Of a stretch of 29,128 bases of DNA, positions 7,213 to 13,938 are shown piece by piece. Under the pieces are notes generated by a model. That model had not been told where the DNA came from. It did no database searches and worked only from the letters and a program-made list of their open reading frames with translations. The stretch covers positions 1 to 29,128 of the forward strand of contig NW_026971848.1 in the NCBI RefSeq assembly GCF_026151205.1, written 5' to 3'. The position numbers and the translations under genes were made by a program. Numbering within the stretch: position 1 is the stretch's first letter; every line of letters begins with the position of its first letter. This stretch comes from Bolinopsis microptera. Taxonomy: Eukaryota > Ctenophora > Tentaculata > Lobata > Bolinopsidae.

Positions 7213-8112
7213 TCAATTCGAATCTTCAATGTCTGAATTATCACTAGTATAATATTCTGTCTGAGTCTCATCAGCTGAATTTTCTTCCTCTATTTCGTCG
7301 CTTGAACCTTCTGAATCATCGTTTTCAGTTTGACCTGTAGTCTCATCATTTTGAGATTCTTCGTTTTCGTCCGATTCATCTTCACTTTCAAAATTAGGTT
7401 TTTGCTCAAACGAGACAGAAGTAAAAGCTTTTTGTAGAGCAAAGAAATTTTTGTGCACGATTTCTTGAGCCTCTTTAAATGAAGCATCATATATTCGTCG
7501 CAACAGGTTTTCTATTTCAGGACTATGATCAAAATTGTCAAGAAGTAAAAGAACTCCATTCTTTAGAGCTACTATTTGTTTCTGGATTGCTCCCACGTCA
7601 TTGCTTTGGAATAATTGCTGAACGTTGGTTGCATCCTCCACTGTTTTGACAAACGATTGATCCATTTCATCTTCACAAGATTGCTCTAATCTTTTTATTT
7701 TTCTTTCAAGATCTCCTATTCGTTCAGATTGTCTTTTAGTCTCCCACTTTATCTCATTGGTGTTGTCGTGATTGTAATTCATTGGTGTAGGAAGATCATC
7801 ACGTTTACTATACTCCAGCGAGAATATCTTAGCATCCAATTCCCTCAATTTGTCCTCTTGTTTGTCGTTTCTTTGTTGTACAATTTTCATGAGATCTTTC
7901 AATTCACGTAGAGCTAATGAAACTGATGTCTCACTTGTTACAGAGACTGATTCAATATCACTATTGATAGAAAAATTATCAAGATTTCTGCGGTCTTTAT
8001 TAACTGAACGTGTGTCAGAATGAAATTTGTATTTGTGTGACGCCAAGCTTCGTGAAGTTTTAAAAGACTTGTAACAATGGTTACATTTGTGGGAGTACAC
8101 CATCTTTGACAT
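7213..8112 (-). CDS. C2H2 zinc finger / coiled-coil / acidic-tail protein (299 aa), right arm
   Basis: Second copy of the 5112-6011 gene, with the same 299 residues and the ATG at 8112-8110. An in-frame TTG five codons upstream is present in both arms, but the codons between are not identical (CTA versus ACA at one position), as expected if they are untranslated. The two copies are transcribed toward each other and end about 1.2 kb apart around the 22-bp arrays. Features are as in the left copy: zinc finger at residues 10-31, helical middle, acidic tail. Full identity across a 900-bp pair, while outer arm sequence has diverged, points to recent conversion or selection. Confidence 0.8.
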   Translation of the reverse strand: MSKMVYSHKCNHCYKSFKTSRSLASHKYKFHSDTRSVNKDRRNLDNFSINSDIESVSVTSETSVSLALRELKDLMKIVQQRNDKQEDKLRELDAKIFSLEYSKRDDLPTPMNYNHDNTNEIKWETKRQSERIGDLERKIKRLEQSCEDEMDQSFVKTVEDATNVQQLFQSNDVGAIQKQIVALKNGVLLLLDNFDHSPEIENLLRRIYDASFKEAQEIVHKNFFALQKAFTSVSFEQKPNFESEDESDENEESQNDETTGQTENDDSEGSSDEIEEENSADETQTEYYTSDNSDIEDSN

Positions 8113-8414
8113 AGCGTTACTTGTCAAACGTGAAGTGACTTAAACTGTATAGAGTCCCCCCTTATATAGGACGTTTTTTTGTTTTGTTTTACGCGATGTC
8201 ACAAAAGTTAATAAGCTCTAAAAAACAATGAAGCGTATCGTAGCGCGTTAATTAGGAAATGATCCTGTTTATGAGTTCCTTATATAGCCGATTTATTGGG
8301 GGTTGAGAAATTTACTGTTTTAGTGATCTTAACACATTATTTAAAATAATGTTCACTCATATTAACACGATTGATTAATTTGCTGCTCTCCTATACTGCA
8401 TGCTGTGTACTATG
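8113..8414 (-). promoter_or_regulatory. Promoter and leader of the zinc finger gene, right arm
   Basis: Minus-strand TATATAAG at 8163-8170 lies about 50 bases upstream of the ATG, mirroring the left arm's TATATAAA. The rest is AT-rich with no gene seen. Confidence 0.6.
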
Positions 8415-8567
8415 TCATACTGTTGACACACAATAATAATAATTCATTCGGTCAGATGTGTCAAATTGATCGATAAGATATTTCAAGTGCAACTCATCAA
8501 AACTGGCTGATTCTTTTGTCACATCAACAGGTGTTGTGACTTTGAGTATCCATACAGATGCAATCAT
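8415..8567 (-). CDS. Small ORF of 50 aa, right arm
   Basis: Mirror copy of 4657-4809 with an intact frame. As on the left, it sits in frame behind the LEM-like ORF after two stop codons. No family is recognised. Confidence 0.4.
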   Translation of the reverse strand: MIASVWILKVTTPVDVTKESASFDELHLKYLIDQFDTSDRMNYYYCVSTV

Positions 8568-8582
8568 GGGTCAGTATTCAAC

Positions 8583-8732
8583 TTAATCCTGATCCAGAAA
8601 ATCGAGCTTTAGGTTAAACAATTGCACCTTGTATACTTTCCTCGGAGTCTCAGTACTAGATCCAGGTTTAGGTATTAACTTCTCTCTTAGTTCACGGTCT
8701 GACAACTTAGAAATATCCCCAGAGGTCAACAT
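8583..8732 (-). CDS. Small LEM-domain-like ORF (49 aa), right arm
   Basis: Mirror copy of 4492-4641, intact, with the same LEM-like pattern (LSDRELREKL, then TPRKVYK). The likely promoter is better preserved on this arm: minus-strand TATATAAAG at 8892-8900 lies about 160 bases upstream of the ATG. Confidence 0.6.
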   Translation of the reverse strand: MLTSGDISKLSDRELREKLIPKPGSSTETPRKVYKVQLFNLKLDFLDQD

Positions 8733-9137
8733 CAGTCCTTATGAGAAAGCTAAAAGGTAATAAGAAAAAACTTTCTGTGTGTCACAAGTTAACACTTAAA
8801 TGATACTCCCGTATTACAAATAATGACTTTTCCATTAGAAAGTATATAAAGGTTGTGATTAGATGTGCAAAATGCTCCCCAGCACTTGCTCCTTTATATA
8901 GTATGAACAGGTGTGCTTAAAAGCTTCTGACAATAACTATTGTATATACTTTCTCATGCAACATACGCAGTGTTCAAGTTAAAGTGTACACTATATAATT
9001 GTTATCTAGGGTTAGCCTCAGTGTAATAGTATGGTATCCCCAAATTAGCAAAATGTCAATGAGGAATAAACACTCTCAATTAGGGTTGGTGTATACAATT
9101 AGCAATTAGGGTTAGCAAAAATTACCACAAATTAGGG
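8733..9137 (-). other. Outer part of the right arm
   Basis: No gene seen. It holds the LEM-gene TATA, AAGCTTCTGACAATA and several telomere-like TAGGGTTAG words close to the terminus. It is the most diverged part between the two arms. Confidence 0.5.
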
Positions 9138-9842
9138 TTAAATTACGTAATTACACACAGTTACAGGTGCCTCATTTTTAGGTGAGTTATAAGTACCATT
9201 ATGAATACTACTATTATCTAACTTGGCACCTAGTTCCTTCCTATTCTGGAGTACCTGTTCGGCAGAACAAATCATAACAGAGTACGACTTGTCTGCCCGA
9301 ACTTCCTCAACAGAATGAAACAACTGGTCAGAGTATCTAACTAAAATCTTAGAACTTATGGAGGTGTGGAAACTTGCAACTATTCCATCTAATACTTTCT
9401 GGCTCTCCAAGAGATTAAACTTAAGAGACCTATCAGTTATTATGCAGCTATATAAATTTAAGAGAGCCTCTACAGAGCCATCCTTATCTAGTGAGCAGTG
9501 GTCAGAACATTCATATACATCTAAAGTGTGCTTACAGGGGAAAAAGTGCTTAAAGAACTGTTGCAACTTATCAGATAAAGGAAACATGAGCTGAAATAAG
9601 GAACTACAAAACAATCTAACGTGGGGTATCTTAGGACCTGACTTAAGATCAGAAATGAACACATAAGAACCACACTCTAACCGCAGTACTACAGAGGAGC
9701 ACACGGTCAGGGGGTCAGAATAAGCATGTGATAAAGGAGGCAAAGCATCCTGCATATTATGATAATATACACCTAAAGATGAATCGAACTTGTGGGAGTC
9801 ACGAATGAGCTCAACCACGGCATTTACCTGAGATGTATCCAT
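9138..9842 (-). CDS. N-terminal part of the split 534-codon gene
   Basis: I do not recognise the family. The ATG at 9842 opens a 234-codon frame, of which codons 1-210 (9842-9213) are native. The last 24 residues and the stop are supplied by the end of the inserted element. The native part has no signal peptide or transmembrane segment and looks like a soluble globular domain. Cysteines and histidines cluster near residues 100-120 (CKHTLDVYECSDHC), possibly metal-binding. Codon 210 (Asn) lies in the 6-bp target duplication, and the frame resumes exactly at 4003 (Gln). The uninterrupted protein would be 534 residues: a globular N-terminal domain, a basic stretch, a hexapeptide repeat and a hydrophobic tail. 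The noisy second copy (18484-20768) shows the uninterrupted order. Confidence 0.75.
   Translation of the reverse strand: MDTSQVNAVVELIRDSHKFDSSLGVYYHNMQDALPPLSHAYSDPLTVCSSVVLRLECGSYVFISDLKSGPKIPHVRLFCSSLFQLMFPLSDKLQQFFKHFFPCKHTLDVYECSDHCSLDKDGSVEALLNLYSCIITDRSLKFNLLESQKVLDGIVASFHTSISSKILVRYSDQLFHSVEEVRADKSYSVMICSAEQVLQNRKELGAKLDNSSIHNGTYNSPKNEAPVTVCNYVI
9213..9218. repeat. Target site duplication, right copy (ATTATC)
   Basis: Partner of 4004-4009, directly outside the right terminus of the 5.2-kb element. It lies within codons 209-210 of the split gene. Confidence 0.9.
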
Positions 9843-10175
9843 AGGGAGTAGTCGTGTTGACTGAGTTAGCTGTAAAAAACAGCCAATAAGTAAAACTCAG
9901 ATAGGGAGAAGTGTAGTCAAAGAACTGGTTGTAGGAAACAACACAGTCCAGATAGGAGTAGGAAGGGAGGACTCAGAACTAGTTGTAGAAAACAACGTAG
10001 TTTAGAGTAAAGTAGGCAAAGAAGACAGGCACGTAGCGTAAACTACAAAATAAAAATGTGTATTTGAAAGATAGAGCTTAAAGTTGAAATGTCAAAAGAT
10101 TGTACTCAGTGTGTGAAATAGTAAACTGAAACCGGGTGAGCTATATTTCACGAGGGTATTTATACCCGCTTCATC
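9843..10175 (-). promoter_or_regulatory. Promoter and leader of the split gene
   Basis: On the minus strand a TATAAATA box (10157-10164) lies about 315 bases before the ATG. The leader between them contains an imperfect doublet of about 51-54 bp (9898-9948 and 9949-10002), each unit with CAGATAGG and GTTGTAG(G/A)AAACAAC. It also has a pyrimidine-rich tract ending TTTTTTACAG about 28 bases before the start codon, which could be a splice acceptor. The TATA box is preserved in the second copy at 18041-18048. Confidence 0.6.
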
Positions 10176-10385
10176 GTGACAGGGATAACGAGCCAATTGT
10201 TTACAAACAAGCAGCAAGCATGTGAATCCTTCTTGATAAGGTTCAGATCACGTTTGATCGCATGCAGGGTTCTTGTCTCCGATAGATCAGATCATTGTTA
10301 TCTAAGAAGATCATATCCTCGTTCTTGCCCCCTCTGGCTCCAGTGGATCTCATCATTACTCGATAAGCATCGGATCAAATGGTTG
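10176..10385. other. Upstream unique segment
   Basis: About 210 bp between the promoter and the right-hand satellite array. No gene seen; an ORF beginning here runs mostly through satellite units. This is where the second copy carries its 4.1-kb insertion (at the CACGAT near 10176). Confidence 0.55.
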
Positions 10386-11175
10386 CCTCAAAAACCGTAT
10401 CATCTGGTTCCACAATCTCGGAAATGGAACCAAGTCTCTAGTGGGCGTTCTGGGAGTGCTAGGGCCACCAAACTTTGCAGGAACACTATTAGGGTCAATA
10501 CCAAACGATTCCGATCTGTTTTGGGGCAATCCGACGAGTTTAGAAAAAATTTCATTTTTGTTCATTCCGTTCATTCCATGACTCAGGGAGCCTCTGGCGA
10601 CAATTTTGACGTCAAAATAGTTAGTAAACACATCCCCCTACACCGTACAACCATTTCCAGCACTCTGAAACTACTTTAACAGACTGAAATGACTGTATCA
10701 AAATGCCTCAAAAACCGTATCATCTGGTTCCACAATCTCGGATACTCAGGAACCAGCTTTTTGATACAGAAATGGAACCAAGTCTCTAGTGGGCGTTCTG
10801 GGAGTGCTAGGGCCACCAAACTTTGCAGGAACACTATTAGGGTCAATACCAAACGATTCCGATCTGTTTTGGGGCAAAATCCGACGAGTTTTAGAAAAAA
10901 ATTTCATTTTTGTTCATTCCGTTCATTCCATGACTCAGGGAGCCTCTGGCGACAATTTTGACGTCAAAATAGTTAGTAAACACATCCCCCTACACCGTAC
11001 AACCATTTCCAGCACTCTGAAACTACTTTAACAGACTGAAATGACCGTATCAAAATGCCTCAAAAACCGTATCATCTGGTTCCACAATCTCGGATACTCA
11101 GGAACCAGCTTTTTGATACGGAAATGGAACCAAGTCTCTAGTGGGCGTTCTGGGAGTGCTAGGGCCACCAAACTT
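10386..11175 (+). repeat. Right terminal satellite array, two full units plus a partial third
   Basis: The landmark GGGCGTTCTGGGAG occurs at 10443, 10791 and 11143, giving unit lengths of 348 and 352 bp. The third unit stops abruptly at 11175 within CCACCAAACTT. Orientation is opposite to the left array, so the arrays are the inverted ends of one element. Each full unit has two CATTCC words, TGACTCA (10579-10585, 10931-10937) and TGACGTCA (10607-10614, 10959-10966). ORFs of 66-167 codons across the units are not conserved between copies. Confidence 0.93.
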
Positions 11176-12034
11176 AGGCATCCAATCTTTGCAGTTGTTT
11201 CTTTCATGGTAGTTGCGAGCGTCTATACTTTCAGTCTTTAGCTTGCTCATTTTGTATTTACATCATTTGTACAAGACTAGATGGTAGCCATGTTCTGTGT
11301 CCTAAACCTAACTTTAGTGTGCATGTTATCTATTATGTTGGTCTCAGTTTAAACCTGAAAGCCATTGAATATGTTTGCCACTGCTTCTCAGCTGATCATA
11401 AATAATTTAAAATAGGGTTCAGTGTTCTGACCATTTGTGTATGTAGATGAAGCAAGGTCAGGAACCCAGCACGGTGAAGGATTAGGCCGGTTATCTAGCA
11501 AAGATCTCTGTCACTATACTTTTGTTGCTCAGTATCATTAGTATCATCATTGAAGATTGTGCATACACAACTTTATTAAAGTAAATGTTAGACAGTGTTA
11601 TTTCGAATCCATCCCAGCACAAATATTATCAGCTTCATCAATCTTGATATCGTAACGATGACCCTGGCCAAACAATTTAAAACTTCTGTAATTTCATTTC
11701 TAGTATGCGTATAGGAAATCGATAAGGCTTTAAAATGATATGTTCGGCGACCTTTCAGCTCAATCACGAGACTCAGTAGGAGTGATTGAACTGCAAGGGA
11801 CAATTGAGGCTAACGAATTAGCAGTTTCAAGTTAAGTTTAATATAATAACGAATTAATTATAATAACCAATGAATTATACAGGTTGTACGTACACGCCAC
11901 AGAATTAAAAACGTTCTGATCGAGCTGCACTTGCACTGATGAGCTGAACGTTTGCGGAGTTAAAATCGCAAGCTACCAACGCGATACTTCCGAATATAGT
12001 TGCGCGGCTTATTAGTAAAATTAAAAATTAGCTT
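11176..12034. repeat. Left arm of the central inverted repeat
   Basis: Reverse complement of 12161-13018. From the outer end to about 11960 I find only one short indel (CTAAAG versus CAAG near 11310/12880). The innermost 75-80 bases differ at roughly a dozen positions. The minus strand holds the mirror of the possible terminal exon (11598-11685) with its AATAAA at 11572-11577. Confidence 0.93.
11598..11685 (-). CDS. Possible 3' terminal exon, mirror copy
   Basis: Mirror of 12511-12598: TTACAG acceptor, open frame, stop at 11600-11598, then AATAAA on the minus strand at 11577-11572. The evidence is the same as for the right-arm copy and is not independent of it. Confidence 0.25.
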
Positions 12035-12160
12035 TCGAATGTTTATTGTTTATTTTGATTTTGTTGCATATTGTTTTGAATTAAATTATATCTAATTTAC
12101 AATTTATAAATAAAATGTATACTGAATACAACAATTTTTTAAAAATCTAATTATAGTCTG
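12035..12160. other. AT-rich spacer at the centre of the large inverted duplication
   Basis: 126 bases, very AT-rich, not self-complementary overall. It separates the two arms whose centre of symmetry is about 12097. Confidence 0.85.
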
Positions 12161-12510
12161 AAGCTAATTTTTAATTTTACCTATAAGCCGCGCAATTGCC
12201 TTTTGAAAGTTTCGCGTTTGTAGCTCGCGATTGTAACTCCGCAAACGTTCAGCTCATCAGTGCAAGTGCAGCTCGATCAGAACGTTTTTAATTCTGTGGC
12301 GTGTACGTACAACCTGTATAATTCATTGGTTATTATAATTAATTCGTTATTATATTAAACTTAACTTGAAACTGCTAATTCGTTAGCCTCAATTGTCCCT
12401 TGCAGTTCAATCACTCCTACTGAGTCTCGTGATTGAGCTGAAAGGTCGCCGAACATATCATTTTAAAGCCTTATCGATTTCCTATACGCATACTAGAAAT
12501 GAAATTACAG

Positions 12511-12598
12511 AAGTTTTAAATTGTTTGGCCAGGGTCATCGTTACGATATCAAGATTGATGAAGCTGATAATATTTGTGCTGGGATGGATTCGAAATAA
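12511..12598 (+). CDS. Possible 3' terminal exon with polyadenylation signal
   Basis: After GAAATTACAG at 12501-12510, the frame with codons starting at 12512 is open for 28 codons and has protein-like composition (for example GQGHRYDIKIDEADNICAG), ending at the TAA at 12596-12598. AATAAA follows at 12619-12624 with a GT-rich stretch after it. This combination suggests a terminal exon of an unrecognised gene. I find no convincing upstream exon. A competing 71-codon frame at 12393-12608 starts with TTG and looks less protein-like. Confidence 0.3.
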
Positions 12599-12618
12599 CA
12601 CTGTCTAACATTTACTTT

Positions 12619-12624
12619 AATAAA
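12619..12624 (+). terminator. AATAAA polyadenylation signal
   Basis: Canonical hexamer 20 bases after the TAA at 12596-12598, followed by GTTGTGTATG. The mirror hexamer is on the minus strand at 11572-11577. Confidence 0.4.
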
Positions 12625-13018
12625 GTTGTGTATGCACAATCTTCAATGATGATACTAATGATACTGAGCAACAAAAGTATAGTGACAGAGATCTTTGCTA
12701 GATAACCGGCCTAATCCTTCACCGTGCTGGGTTCCTGACCTTGCTTCATCTACATACACAAATGGTCAGAACACTGAACCCTATTTTAAATTATTTATGA
12801 TCAGCTGAGAAGCAGTGGCAAACATATTCAATGGCTTTCAGGTTTAAACTGAGACCAACATAATAGATAACATGCACACAAGTTAGGTTTAGGACACAGA
12901 ACATGGCTACCATCTAGTCTTGTACAAATGATGTAAATACAAAATGAGCAAGCTAAAGACTGAAAGTATAGACGCTCGCAACTACCATGAAAGAAACAAC
13001 TGCAAAGATTGGATGCCT

Positions 13019-13650
13019 AAGTTTGGTGGCCCTAGCACTCCCAGAACGCCCACTAGAGACTTGGTTCCATTTCCGTATCAAAAAGCTGGTTCCTGACTCC
13101 TGAGTATCCGAGATTGTGGAAACCCAGAAAAAAATGAAACCGGGTTTTTGAGGCAATTTTTATGATTAACAGTCCCCCCATTTTCAGTCTGTATTTAAAG
13201 TAGTGTCCAGAGTTGCCATTGGAAAAAATGGTATGGGAAAACGGTGGGGGGGGGGTACAGGGGGACATGGTTGGTTTTTTTTATTTTTTAACTACCTATT
13301 TTGACCCGTCAAAAATTGACGCCAGAGGCTTCCCGAGTCCCACCAATGGAATGGGAAACGGAAAATTGGGAACTAAAAAATGAATCTTTTTTCTAAAAAA
13401 ACTCGTTCGGAAGTGGCCCCCCCAAAACCAGATCGGAATCGATATATATTGGTAAAATCGACCCTAATAGTGGTCCCTCCTGCCACAGTTTGGTGGGCCC
13501 ACCTAGCCACTCCCCAATAAACCGCCCCACATAAAGAGACTTTGGTTTTTCCATTTTCCCCCCACGTTATTAAAAAAGCGGTTTTCCTGAAAGTATACTA
13601 AATTTGAGGGAAACCAGAATGATTACACGGGTTTTTTGAGGCAAAATCAA
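13019..13650 (-). repeat. Satellite units of the second copy (noisy from ~13085)
   Basis: Continues the mirror of 10386-11175. The first about 65 bases are clean; after about 13085 homopolymers are expanded and bases inserted. Landmarks are still readable: GACGTCA as GACCCGTCA near 13304, the GGAATG words, and GATCGGAATCG near 13431. One full unit plus a partial is present, one fewer full unit than in the first copy. Confidence 0.85.
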
Positions 13651-13938
13651 TTTGAATCCCGCTTGCTTAACGAGTAAGTTTGGAAATTAGAGAATCCACA
13701 GGTAAGCCCCAGTAAGGGGGCAAGAACGAGGTATAAATGGAAAATCTCCGATTAGAAAAGACATTGAATCTGAATCTAAATCGGAAGAACAAAGAAAACC
13801 CAGCATACCCGATCAAAAACGTGGGGGAATCTGCAAAAAACCTTATCAAGGAAAGGAAATCCACACACAAATGCTTGGCCCCCCTCCTGTTTGTTTTTTG
13901 TAAAAACCAATTGGTTCGTTTATTCCCTGTTCCACGAT
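13651..13938 (-). other. Second copy of the upstream segment (noisy)
   Basis: Aligns in reverse to 10176-10385. Readable landmarks are AGGGGGCAAGAACGAGG near 13716, ACCTTATCAAGGA near 13841 and CCACGAT at 13932-13938. ORFs called here are products of the noise. Confidence 0.75.

Larger units (their letters stand above)
4010..9212. mobile_element. 5203-bp near-palindromic element, Polinton-like ends
   Basis: Both termini read AGTAGTATTCAT inward and are flanked by the 6-bp duplication ATTATC. The arms 4010-6563 and 6666-9212 are inverted copies that meet at a 102-bp centre. Each arm carries the same three ORFs on the strand running toward the centre. A 6-bp target duplication with long inverted repeats and AG...CT ends is characteristic of Polintons/Mavericks, which supports that affiliation. 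No polymerase B, retroviral-type integrase, protease, ATPase or capsid gene is visible, so it would be a non-autonomous or highly derived member, or another superfamily with 6-bp duplications. Insertion is independently proven by the empty site in the second copy of the host gene, near 19366. Arms are nearly identical in the inner two thirds and less so in the outer 450 bp. Confidence 0.85.
6666..9212 (-). repeat. Right inverted arm of the palindromic element
   Basis: Reverse complement of 4010-6563. It holds minus-strand copies of all three ORFs. Its outer part keeps a full TATA (TATATAAAG on the minus strand, 8892-8900) upstream of the LEM-like ORF. The last 30 bases match the left terminus exactly. 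Confidence 0.92.
1976..11175 (-). mobile_element. Satellite-ended element, first copy (contains the split gene)
   Basis: About 350-bp tandem units bracket a single-gene interior in inverted orientation, and the same order occurs again, inverted, at 13019-22262. I read this as a mobile or amplified unit with repeat-built ends. No transposase is recognised, and true outer boundaries and a target duplication are not visible. The alternative is a segmental inverted duplication of a locus with satellites. Confidence 0.55.
12161..13018. repeat. Right arm of the central inverted repeat
   Basis: Inverted copy of 11176-12034, still in clean sequence. At 13019 it joins the satellite unit at the same base as on the left (AAGTTTGGTGG). 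Confidence 0.93.

Noticed and set aside
10176-11241. ORFs of 66-167 codons in the right satellite array
   Set aside because: Each unit gives a different frame and length. Single-base differences between units break them.
12393-12608. 71-codon ORF in the central inverted repeat
   Set aside because: It starts with TTG and is hydrophobic in an irregular way. A different frame next to an acceptor-like site and AATAAA looks more like coding sequence.
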